Assembly (NCBI RefSeq): GCF_020360975.1
Contig: NW_025408668.1
Span: forward strand, 7,068,001-7,132,000
DNA length: 64,000 bases
Origin: Hirsutella rhossiliensis
Taxonomy: Eukaryota > Ascomycota > Sordariomycetes > Hypocreales > Ophiocordycipitaceae
Reading direction: 5' to 3'
Position 1 is the first letter of the stretch. Every line of letters begins with the position of its first letter. The notes under the pieces are model-generated. The model saw only the letters and a list, made by a program, of their open reading frames with translations, was not told where the DNA came from and ran no database searches. Made by a program: the position numbers and the translations under genes. Of this stretch, positions 43,321 through 53,626 are shown piece by piece.

Positions 43321-43336
43321 TACCTACTCAAGGTAC
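43321..43336. repeat. 16-bp target site duplication of the LINE, right copy
   Basis: Exact partner of 37462-37477. The base before it is T here and G in the left copy. Confidence 0.92.
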
Positions 43337-44045
43337 GCAGCACCTAAGGTGGTACGATAGGGTAGCTAGCTACCTGGACGCACAGTGACGGACCAGCTCT
43401 ACAAGTCCAGCGGGCTCAGCGGATTGAAGCTTCGGCCTGGCCCGGGTGGCGGCGTCAACCTAGAGTTCCGCCAACGGCGCCACGGAGAGATTTACCCACG
43501 GCCTAAGGGTATGTATGTGTATTTCACCCGGAGGATTTCTCCTATAGGGCCTAGACGTAAAAGCTACTGACATTTCAATACATTAATGCATAACACCTTA
43601 AGCCCCACGGCGGCCTAAGGGTATCGATAGGGGAGTCAGCACCATTTCATTTCATTTCGATTTGATTGCACATGCTTACTAAACAAATAACACGCGGTTC
43701 ACGTGGATGAATGACCCGGAGTGGAGAAAGCCCAGTGGGCTGGTCAGGAACTGAGGTGAGCCCACTCCGTCCCTTCGGCTTCCGACCAAGCACTCGAACC
43801 ACCCTACTGCTAGTAGGTACTCCGTACAGTGCCCTCTCCCTGTTTTGCCTCCCCCCAATAAAAACCACAAGAGGCCCTCGACCCCGTCCCCTCGACACAC
43901 CCTCGACCCTATGATTCCCTCAACACTTTGTTCCAGTTTCATCTAGCCGGCCGCTGCCGTGCCCTCAACCTTACCCTCCGCTTTGCCGGGACCGACTTCG
44001 GGAACCCCTTACACGCCGGTATCGAACCGATTTCTACCCCATCTT
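43337..44045. other. Upstream region of the sphingolipid hydroxylase gene
   Basis: No gene is found. A 14-bp word (cggcctaagggtat) occurs twice, at 43499 and 43611. The last 200 nt are pyrimidine-rich leader. Confidence 0.5.
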
Positions 44046-45267
44046 ATGACCGCCACCACGATGCCTTCCAGGACGCTGCCGACATTTACTCGAGCCGAGG
44101 TCGCGTCGCACGACTCTTCTGCATCGTGCTATGTCACCATCGGCACAAAGGTGTACGATGTCACCGATTTTGTGCAAGACCATCCCGGTGGCAGTGACCT
44201 TATCCTCGAATACGCCGGCAAAGATGTCGAGGATATCCTCAAGGACGTCGCCTCGCACCCCCATTCCGAGGCGGCGTACGAGGTTCTCGACGACTCCCTG
44301 GTCGGCTTTGTGGCTCCCGTTAAGGCTGTCGCCACCAACGGGTCCTCAATCCATCTGAACGGCGACGCCACCGGCTTCGTCAACGGGTCCGCAAAGATGG
44401 GGCCCGACTCGGTCCCTACTCATCCTCGCACCGGCATGTCGTGCGAAGAGGACTTGAGCAAGGAGACGGACTATAGCCAGGACTACAAGAAGCACAAGTT
44501 CCTAGACCTCGGCCGGCCCCTCTTCCCCCAAATTTGGAATGGGGGATTTAGCAAGGACTTCTACCTGGACCAAGTACACCGCCCCCGACACTACAGGGGA
44601 GGCGTCTCGGCGCCCCTGTTTGGCAACTTCTTGGAGCCGCTCAGCAAGACGCCGTGGTGGGCGGTCCCCAGTTTGTGGCTGCCCTGCGTCGCGTACGGCA
44701 TCTACCTTGCCCACCAAGGCCTCAAGCCTAGCGCCACTGCCTCCTACTGGGCGTTTGGACTGTTCTTGTGGACCTTTGTCGAGTACTGTCTTCACCGCTT
44801 TCTCTTTCATCTGGACGAGTACGTCGAACCCTGGTCCTCATCCTTACTCGCGGCCGTGAACTGACCCTGGATGCAGCTATCTACCTGACAATCGAGTTGG
44901 CATCACGGCGCACTTCCTGCTCCACGGCATCCACCACTACCTTCCTATGGACAAGTACCGCCTGGTTATGCCGCCAACGATGTTCGTCATCCTTGCGACC
45001 CCTTTTTGGTATCTGGCCCACGCCGTCTTCTACTTCAGCTGGCACGCGGCGACGGCTGTCTTTTGCGGTGGCATCTTTGGCTACATCTGCTACGACTTGA
45101 CTCACTACTTCCTACACCACGAGAACCTTCCCCTGTGGTACAAACAGCTGAAGAAGTACCATCTCCAGCATCACTTCCTCGACTACGAGCTTGGTTTCGG
45201 CGTCACTAGCAAGTTCTGGGACAAGATTTTTGGCACAGAGCTGCAGCCCCTCATCAAGACTACTTGA
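44046..45267 (+). CDS. SCS7: Sphingolipid fatty acid alpha-hydroxylase (Scs7/FAH type)
   Basis: Exons 44046-44818 and 44877-45267 encode 387 residues; a second ATG at 44061 (MPSRTLPTF) is an equally good start. Residues ~15-90 are a cytochrome b5 domain with the haem motif DFVQDHPGG. The integral-membrane hydroxylase follows, with the di-iron histidine boxes in order: EYCLHRFLFHLDD, LLHGIHHYLP, HYFLHHEN and YHLQHH. The intron splits the first box region in a position that leaves an Asp codon. It hydroxylates the very-long-chain fatty acid of (inositolphospho)ceramide in the ER, using cytochrome b5 as its electron domain. Confidence 0.93.
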
Positions 45268-45961
45268 CTTGGTCTGGGTGAAGGCAGGGTCGCAGCATAC
45301 CGAGCCGAGTATTGCTTTCTTCAGTTCTTGCGCCTCTACACTTCATGTTGATGATTTGGTACAGCACGGAGTTTGGGTCTCTATATAATCTGGCCACGTC
45401 TAGGATGGCGTGTTGACAACGAGCATGTCACTCGATGCCGGCACACCTCACTCTTGGATCATCAGTAGCGGGCAGTGTTCCTGTTCTAAAAAAAGGATGC
45501 AACGCCGACGTTTGAGAGCTCGGCAGACTGGCAGGCTTGTCTCTCATTGTACATTAGTTGCGGGGATGAGATACTGTTAATTTTGAAACCCTTTCTTGCG
45601 CCAATTCACGTCTCACCCATAACGCGGTCGCGCTACTGAATGTGAACGGGACGCGTAGCCCGACAGCTGGCGGCCGTGCCCCACGTGACGTGCCAACTGG
45701 CGCACAAGCCCAAAGAAAGCCCACTTTTGGCGGGCCCGCCGTCACCCAAACTCCGTCCTCCAACCATTTCGGAGCAACTCAGGCTTCCCCAGTTTCCCAT
45801 CGCGCAACGACCCATTTTCCCAACAGCCTCATCCCCAAGAGCTCGACCAGCCATCAGCTAAGCCCTGCAGCCTCCACAGCCTCACATTCGGCACGTTTAG
45901 CCCACTGTAGACCTCTCTGTAGAGCGCTGAGGCAGACGATATCCTCGGAGAGCCGGCAACC
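45268..45961. other. Intergenic region between the hydroxylase and the splicing factor gene
   Basis: 3' flank of the hydroxylase gene and promoter of the following gene. No further gene is seen. Confidence 0.5.
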
Positions 45962-47675
45962 ATGGCCAGCCTGGATGTCGAGGCCTTGCTCGAGGCTACA
46001 GAGAAACAGGCCAACGACCAGCACCAGGCCAAGCAGGCGGAGCACCGCTCCGGACGACAGAGCGACTCGCACCGCGACGACACCCACCGCAGCGACACTG
46101 GTAGCAACAGTAGCCGTGGCACGGGACGCCGCGGCAGCCATGACCACCGCCGTGGCCACAGCCGCCGCCACCGCAGGGACGGTGACTTCTACCGTGGCGG
46201 GCGCGGACGCTCTCGCACCCGCTCGCGATCTCCTCGCCGCCGTCATCCTCGTGATGACCGCGACCGTCGCCGAGAGCGTCGCTCCATGGACCAGGGTCGG
46301 CCCAACAGAGACCGCACCCCCACTCGCAACGAAGATGAACGTGATCGACACACCGTCTTCGTCCAGCAGCTCGCCAATCGTCTCCGCACCGAGACGTTGA
46401 AGAAGTTCTTTGAGGACAACGTCGGGCCCGTCAACGAAGCCCAGATCGTCAAGGACCGCATTAGTGGCAGGTCCAAGGGGTCAGTCTCCGAACACTCTTC
46501 CTGCTTACTAGATCACAGTGCTAACACCCTGCCAGTGTTGGCTACGTTGAGTTCAAAGACGAGGAGTCGGTCCAGAAGGCTCTTCAGCTCACCGGCAGAC
46601 CTCTCGAGGGCATTCCGATCATTGTTAGAGTCACTGAGGCGGAAAAGAATCGACAAGTCCGCAAGACGGAGGAGTCTGGCGACCAGAACAGCTCTGCTCC
46701 ATTCCACCGCCTCTACATCGGCAACATTCACTTCAACGTGACTCAGTCTGACCTCGTGTCTGTATTCGAGCCTTTCGGCGAACTCGAGTTTGCTCAGCTC
46801 CAAATGGACGAGAATAAGCGCAGCAAAGGCTTTGGCTTTGTTCAGTAAGGACTCGCGTGCTCTTCCCTCCTCCGGCTTCAGCATGCTAACGTTGATAATT
46901 CAAGGTACAAGGAAGCTTCCAAGGCCCGAGACGCACTGGAGAAGATGAACGGCTTCGAGCTTGCTGGTCGTCCTATTCGCGTTGGACTGGGCAACGATCG
47001 CTCCGGCTCCGATGGGGCCAACAACCGAGGCCACGGACCAAACGCCAGCTTTCAGGGCTCCGCCTTCTCTGGCGCAGGTGGTCGAGGCCATTCCTCTGCA
47101 TTTGACCGAGCCGGAAGAGACAACGAGCGAAATGGCGGAGGGGGCGCGTTGGACGACTCCGACGTAGCTGGGGTGAACTTCAATAACTACAGTCGCGATG
47201 CGTTGATGAGAAAGCTTGCCAGGACCGACGACGCCTCCACTGGCAAAGTTGACGCACAGGTTTTCAAGGCGAAGGCCGAGGCCAAGCCACTTCCCGCCAA
47301 TGTCAACATGGCGAGCCGCTGTGTCATCCTCCGCAACATGTTTGACCCCGAGCAGTAAGTTGATGCCTTCCCGTCGCTTGACCATGCACACGCGCAGGGC
47401 TGACACCTTTGTAAAGGGAGGAGGGCGAAGCCTGGGTCAAGGAGCTCGAGGAAGACATTCGAACGGAAGCCGAGAAGCAGTATGGCCATGTCGTGCACAT
47501 TGCCGTCGATGCCAACTCCAAAGGCGACGTCTACCTCAAGTTTGACAAGGTCCAGGGCGGCGAGAATGCCATCAAAGGCCTCAACGGCAGATACTTTGGC
47601 GGGCGCATGATCAACGCGTCTCCCGTTGTGGACGCCGTCTACAGCAGCCTCTTCTCGCGAACCCGCGCCATCTAA
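45962..47675 (+). CDS. RBM39/CAPER-like splicing factor with RS domain and three RRMs
   Basis: Exons 45962-46479, 46536-46844, 46905-47354 and 47417-47675 encode 511 residues. Residues ~20-130 are Arg/Ser/His/Asp-rich ([12 protein letters not shown]). RRM1 (~132-205) has TVFVQQLA and VGYVEF, RRM2 (~225-300) has LYIGNIHF and KGFGFVQY. The C-terminal RRM is of the UHM type ([14 protein letters not shown]...), which in the family binds tryptophan ligands in SF1/SF3b rather than RNA. Phase-2 introns follow each RRM boundary. It probably works in 3' splice-site recognition, like fission yeast Rsd1. Confidence 0.9.
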
Positions 47676-49873
47676 CCTTGACTATGCTGGTTGACTTGCG
47701 CTATGCCTGAGAAGGCTCTATCTAGGTTTTCGGCAGGTTTGTAGGGTCCAATCCATGACGCTTGAACCGGTTGCTAAGTTCTGCGGCGCTCATCAGCACG
47801 CCCCGACGCTCTGTTCGTGCTTGCTTTTCGCATCTGCCATGTGTGCCACTCTTCGTTCGTCCGCTTTCTCACCCGCCAACAACCCATCGTCCGTGGCCGA
47901 GTCTTAACATTTTTCCCAGATGCAATGGCTTCACGCCCACGTCATGATGAAGTACTAAATGGCTAGTTTTCTTGTCTCAGGTTGTCTCTCGGGGCGCTGC
48001 CCGTCGAAATCATCGCCTCAAAACAGCATCGCCCAAGCGACTCGATCGGTCAAGCTGCGGCTTAGGCCACGGCCTCGCCATCTTGACGCCTGCACGAATA
48101 CGTTCAGGGAGATATGACGTCCTCTATTGGTCCGCTAGTGGTCATGCAAGGGATTTTGTTTCCAGGGTAGCAACGGAGCTGTAGGCTAGGGTTGTTTCCA
48201 GGGTTCATCAATGTTCTTTCTGCGGACATAATTGTACGAATGCACACACAATTGCACATGCTTGAGTGGGAGCCGAAGTGATGTGCTTGTACCAAGCTCG
48301 TTGGCTGTTTATTGGGGATACGGGGTTCGGGCACGAGTCGGCCGTTGATATCTGCCGCTACAGGTTGGAACCCCGGCTTCTGCGCTCTTCTACGTGGCAA
48401 TCAAAGACTAACATGAGCTTCAAGCGTGAGTGAAGATGGGCCCTTGTCAGTCCATGGCGAGGTCGGATCTGCCACAAGAGTGCTGTCACAGATTGGCCTC
48501 GAGCTGTGCCGAGACGGGACAGGTTGCACGGACAACGGCGAGCCTTGGAGCCGGAATTCACGGCGACATGGTGAGTGCCTGGAATTCACCCGAGTGCAGG
48601 TCCTTGTTCTACGAGAGCCTTTGCACATCTTCTTCCGCTTGGTACGTGTGCTCGCCAGGCGTTGCACCCCCAAGTGGCCACGGCAAATCGTCACGGGTGC
48701 GTGGCTGATGCTCGACCAGGGCCTTGGCCTCCATTCTCAAATGCACCTGGCCAGTGATTTTCATGGTGCATTTAATCTTGCTCACTCGTCAATCGCGCCG
48801 GATTTGACCTGAGGCCTTAAGCAACTCGAGGCTCTTGGCTGCGTTCGGCACGACTCGACCGAGACGACATTTCCTCGGCAGCATACATCCAGCCGTGAGT
48901 TGTCGGTTTCCAGCGAGTCTTGACCAGTCTTTTATTTCAAGGAGCTCCGCCTTGTGTCTTTTTTTCTCTGCTATAGTAAAGCGTTGAAGTTGAACCTCTT
49001 CCCCCTTAATCTATGTATCTTTGGACTATCCCCTGACATCATACATCCTACATTTACTTTCTCGGTGTACTCTTTTATTGATTTTTCGGGGTGGTAACCT
49101 CGGCCTTGTGCGGTTAGGGAAGTTCTTGTGAGCTCTTTTCGCTGTGAATAAGGGAGGTGGCTGGCCCCCGTTGCCCAGGCAAACCTGTGCCCCCCTTATT
49201 TTTCAGGTTTCCACGCAGGCTTACCCTCACATTCGTCAACACTCAGGCATCACTTTGCCCAGGTCAAGACGACGCCTCTTTCTCTTCTCTTCAACTCTTC
49301 ACCACGCTGCAACTTGCGCATTTTCTTCCCACGACCCGCCCAGGCGTTGACTTCGACCTCGGCTGCGCCAGACTTGCTGACGGCAGCATCTTCTCAGGCG
49401 GTTTTCACAACAAACGCAAGTGCTTGGCCTTGCCTTCTTCGCGCTTCTGAGAACTGCAGTTCCTTTTCGCTCCCTTGAGCCATTTAGGACTTGCTCACGG
49501 CTTGGCCGTGCCCCAGATTCACCTCTAGGTCGGGCGGCGGACATCAACTGCGGTCGGCCACCGAGAGTTTGTGTGAGTTTCTTTTCTATCCTTCTTCTCG
49601 TCATTTATTTGCTTGCCAGCCGTGCCGTCCGCAAGTCATCTTGCTTCGCTCTACCCTTCTGTCGACGCATCGTTTGAAAGACAGTCACTGACACTGAACG
49701 CGGCCAGTAGCCAGAGGCGGATCCGAGAGAAGAGAGTCGTCGCTGGTGACATACTGTACACCGGGGCTTCTAGTCAGGAGAGGTCAGGCCTACTTCAACC
49801 CAAAATCCGGGCATCACCCGTTGACTGTCGTAGCCTAGCCTGCACAGGTCTTCTCACGGCTTGCGTGAGCAAA
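47676..49873. other. Long intergenic region with no recognised gene
   Basis: About 2.2 kb. The left ~500 bp is the 3' flank of the splicing factor gene. The right part is T/C-rich, typical of a long fungal 5' leader. Several short open frames (e.g. 48426-48812) lack motifs and look like chance. Confidence 0.5.
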
Positions 49874-52064
49874 ATGACCGACTCGGGAACCGGGTCTTCC
49901 AGCAAGCTGCTTCGAGAGAGTCTTTCCTTTGCGGAACCGTCACTCACTGATCCTCACACCCCGCAAGGGGCCCTGAGCTCAAGTTCGGCCATGTTGTCTG
50001 TCGATTTTTCGACTCCACTTGCCGGAGCTGCTCGCATGGAGAGGATTAAGCAGATGGCCCATAACCACGTGAGTTGTTAGAGCCCGCCGACGGTTCTCCC
50101 CTAGTATCCTTTCCCCTCATGCTGACTTCTGGCCAACAGCTTGCTTTTGAAAAATCACGCCATACGCAAGAGATTCTGGTCAGGGCGCAGCACGCCCTTC
50201 GTCGCATGCCTGGCGTTTCGGGGCAAGAAGCCAACGAACTCGTGGCTCAGTTGCAGGAAGTAGGGCAAATCATCAACCAGGAGACGACCCAGCTTGTCGA
50301 CGCCCTGATGAATGTGACTCTCGATCAGGAGGAGACAGACAAGGCCATTGCGAGAATGAGCATTGACGCAAACCTGGCGCAGGCTAGGACTGATGACCAG
50401 GCTCAGACCATCAGCGACCTCCGCGCAGAGGTCAAGGCCGAGAGGGAGAAGCGTGAGAGGGTCGAGGCCCAGGCCAAGCAGGCCTTGCAGAGGTTCGAGA
50501 CCGTGGGCGAGGAGCTCAAAAGAGTGAAAGAAGACATGGTCCGGGAGCGAGTAGAGACTACCTCGCCCGATGACCTGGTCAAGGTTGGCGAGTCCGCATG
50601 TCGCCAGGGATCGCCTCAGGCTAACAAGAGGGCCCAGAGCCTCGCGGAGAACTTGCGACAGATGAACAAGCGTATGCTCAGCACGGCTCCCGCTTGGGTC
50701 AACGAGCAGCGCGAGGCTCGGACTGCTGAGAGCAATCAGGAGGATAAGCAAGTTGTCCAGCAGAAGACGCTTCCTGAAGCTGCCAAGACGCCCGTCGAGG
50801 GTGGTGGCGGCGGCGATTCCCTGGTGGCCCATGCTGGCAGCAGAGAGGACATGGGTCGCTCCTCGCTCGCCGATGCGGCCTCGGGCCCGGTCCGCATCTC
50901 CCCGGCCTTTCAGTCCATGGCCCGGACTCCGACGGCTGCGCCTCCCAAGTTTGGGCCGCTCCAGGCCGGGCCGCCCCGAGCCCCAGCTGCCATGTCTCAC
51001 GAGCGCCGCTTCCAGGGATCCTGGGCCGGCCAAGGCCGCCCCTGTTCGACGGGCGCCAACGGCGGCTTCATGAGCAGCTCAGCCTTTAGCAACCCCCCGC
51101 GCAAGGGCGGGTTCCAGCCGCTCCCGCGCTACAGGCCCAACGGCAGCGGCGAGTATCACCTCTACTCGGGCTTCGGGACGCCCCAGGAATGCAGTCGGCC
51201 CGCCAGCTCGTTTGGTCACCGACGCGAATACTACCCGTCGACGCCGACCTCGGCCGGGCGCAACAGATATGGCCGCTTTGCCGACACGCCTGTTCCTCCT
51301 CCACCCGGGGCCATGGAGTTTGGCGGCCCTCCTCCGTCGTCGTCGTCGGCCATGGTCAACCGCGGCAGCTTCACGGGTCCACCGATCCATCTGACGGAAC
51401 GGGCCATTGTGGCGTGGAACGCGCAGATTATGGACTTTTACAGCACCATCCGCCACTTTGTCGCGCGGCACGCCAGCGAGCCTGAGCACGACATGGCGCA
51501 AGTCAGCCACGGCAGCCTGTGGCCCGTCATGCTGGCCATGCACCACCCGCTGTCCGAGTCGGATGCGGCGTCGTACCTCGGCTTTCACCTCCGCAGCGAG
51601 AACTCCAAGGCGTGTGTCGTGACGCGTGTCATTGTCGACTACGCTGTCAACCGCGTGTGGGTGCCCGGTGCCTGGACCGGGTCGGACAGCAAGACGACAT
51701 ATGACTTGATTGACTTGCAGCGTGACTTTGAGGCGACCCAAGGTATGCCCCCCCCCCCTGCCCTACTGCGTCTAATGTATCCCACGCTCACACACGTGGG
51801 CGAACAGGTCAACCCTCGGCGGCGCGGCAGCCGCTGCTCAACCAGCAGGCGTCCATCATTGGATACATCATGAAGAACGAGCAGGGGACGGCATGGCACA
51901 AGCACAAGATCGACGACATTGCGCGCATGCTGCAGACGACGGTGCAGCCGCTGCTCAACAAGTTTGCCAGCCAGGCCGAGGCGTATCGCGACCTCGAGCA
52001 CGTGGCCGAGCTGGCGTGGGAGCTGTCGTCCAAGATGCTCAGTGTAACGGGCAAGCCGCTTTAA
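49874..52064 (+). CDS. Uncharacterised coiled-coil protein, truncated by element B
   Basis: Exons 49874-50068, 50140-51742 and from 51808. In the current allele the last exon runs into the LTR and stops at 52062-52064 after six foreign residues (VTGKPL), giving 684 residues. Joined across the element the frame continues to 57724 and gives 750. Features: a Ser-rich start, a coiled coil (~70-240; IARMSIDANLAQARTDDQAQTI onward), a Pro/Gly-rich linker, and a globular C-terminal domain (~480 onward: WNAQIMDFYSTIRHFV, VTRVIVDYAVNRVWVPGAW). I recall this architecture in fungal hypothetical proteins but know no function. Intron 2 starts gtatg followed by C11. Confidence 0.78.
52038..52042. repeat. 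Target site duplication of element B, left copy (CTCAG)
   Basis: CTCAG adjoins the left LTR and is repeated at 57500-57504 next to the right LTR. Confidence 0.9.
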
Positions 52065-52232
52065 CGGCGGCTGCGCCGCCTAGCTTCTAGAACCTTCCAT
52101 TGGCTCGAAGCTATAAAATGCTATTGTGCTCTCATGTAGTAGATTCTCTTTCTTTCTTTCTTTCTTCTCTATCTTGATAGTAAACAGCATAGGGACTAGT
52201 TAGTTGTATCAACTCACTAGAGGCCTTTCACA
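52043..52232 (+). repeat. Left LTR of element B
   Basis: 190 bp with TG...CA ends. It has a clear TATA box (tataaaa) at 52112-52118, a (TTTC)n run at about 52148-52166, and atcttgatagta at 52171-52182, which pairs with the primer-binding site. Confidence 0.95.
52112..52118 (+). promoter_or_regulatory. TATA box in the element B LTR
   Basis: TATAAAA lies about 53-59 nt before the proposed start of R at 52171. The same box is in the right LTR, from which it could drive outward transcription into the orphaned host exon. Confidence 0.6.
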
Positions 52233-52244
52233 TACTATCAAGAT
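52233..52244 (+). other. Primer-binding site of element B (self-priming type)
   Basis: tactatcaagat starts immediately after the LTR and is the exact 12-nt reverse complement of 52171-52182 in the LTR. No tRNA-type primer site is seen. Confidence 0.75.
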
Positions 52245-52248
52245 CACT

Positions 52249-52320
52249 GAAGACATTGAAGACACTGAAGACACCGAAGACACTGAAGACACCGAAGACA
52301 CCGAAGACACTGAAGACACC
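52249..52320 (+). repeat. Eight 9-bp tandem repeats (GAAGACACY) in the element B leader
   Basis: Eight consecutive units, the first one GAAGACATT, the others GAAGACACT or GAAGACACC. They are in frame with gag and would encode (Glu-Asp-Thr)n, but they lie upstream of its first ATG at 52363. Confidence 0.9.
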
Positions 52321-52362
52321 AAACTGAGTCCCGTCGAACTATTAGCGTTCAGCGAAGTCGCG

Positions 52363-53611
52363 ATGGCCGAAGATAACAACAACATGCAGCCGGACGTCCT
52401 CAGCGCCCTGGTTGCCGAGATACGAAGTCTGAGAGAAGAGAGTTCCCGAAGAAACACCCAGTTTGAAGAACGTTTTATTGCCCTGGAACTCCAACAACAC
52501 CAGCAAGCCCGTTCGTCTGAACTCCTAGAGCCAACGCCATCTGTCACCCCGGCTGTCCCCATTGAGGACACTCGTGTGGTCGCCACTCACAACCCTCACC
52601 CAACCAAGCGCCCCAAATTACGAGACATACCGAAATTCGGCGGCGACAAGGCCCAGTGGCGAAGCTGGAAACTAGAAACCGAAGGAAAGCTACGAGTCGA
52701 CAAAGAAGCCCTTGGAGATGCAGAAGGCCACTTTATGTACATCTTCATGAGCCTAGAAGGCAAGGCTAAAGACAACGTGACCACATTTGTGGAGATGCAA
52801 ACCGAGAAGAAAACGTTCAATGTTGCTGAACTACTCAACCGCCTCGAATTGCTGTACGGGAGAGGGATCGCAAGCAGAGAGCTACACGCAACCTGCATTC
52901 GATTAAGCAAGGAGAGAATGAACCGTTCACGTCCTTTACCCCGCTTTGAGAGGAGATCGCCAATGCCAACGCCGAGTATTGGCCAGATGACAGCAAGATT
53001 TCCTACCTCCAGGAGGCACTAAACGATAAAATGAAAGCAGCCCTCATAGGCTCTGACCCTCTGCCATCAGCAGCTATGTTGGGCTGGCGAGGAGGTGCGA
53101 TTCGCTGAGCAGCCAGATGGAATTGTTGGGTCAGTGGAAAAGGCCTCGAGGCAACACAAAGAGTTCGGACAACTATGACAACCACCAGAATCATGGAGGC
53201 CAGGCTGCCCAGAAACAGCCTGGCCAGAAAACCGAAGTTAGACGAGAGGATATGATGGAATGGGAACCAACTCTACAAGCATCCGCGAAAGTGAACGCTG
53301 CGCGCACCCGCAGTGATAAGAACACATATGGTTACCAATCCAAGCGACCAGAAGACCAAGCGCTGTTGGGCAAGCGTGCCAAGTGGGTCGACCAGGCCGA
53401 GATGGACGCCCGTTACCGTGAAGGGCGTTGCCTCCGTTGTGGAAGAGACAACTGCAGAATCGAGCGCTGTCCATTGGCTGCGCCTATCCGACCCGCAAAC
53501 ACGACCCGACGCACTCAGGTCAATGCCGTGACCCCGTCACGACCAGCGGTCACTAAAGCCGAGGTCGCCGAAGACGATACTTCTTCTCATAACGATGAAG
53601 ATTCAGACTAG
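52363..53611 (+). pseudogene. Element B gag, frameshifted
   Basis: Starts at the first in-frame ATG (MAEDNNNMQ). The capsid-like segment (IPKFGGDKAQWRSWKLETEG) resembles Ty3/Gypsy gag. The frame changes near 52920 and again before 53117. The nucleocapsid part ends with a Cys-rich knuckle (CLRCGRDNCRIERC), where the usual His position is Cys, and an acidic tail ending at 53611. Confidence 0.75.
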
Positions 53612-53626
53612 GGACACGCGGCGGCT

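Noticed and set aside
48426..48812. Open frame of 128 codons between the splicing factor and the coiled-coil gene
   Set aside because: No motif, no ATG context or neighbours in phase; looks like chance in GC-balanced intergenic DNA.
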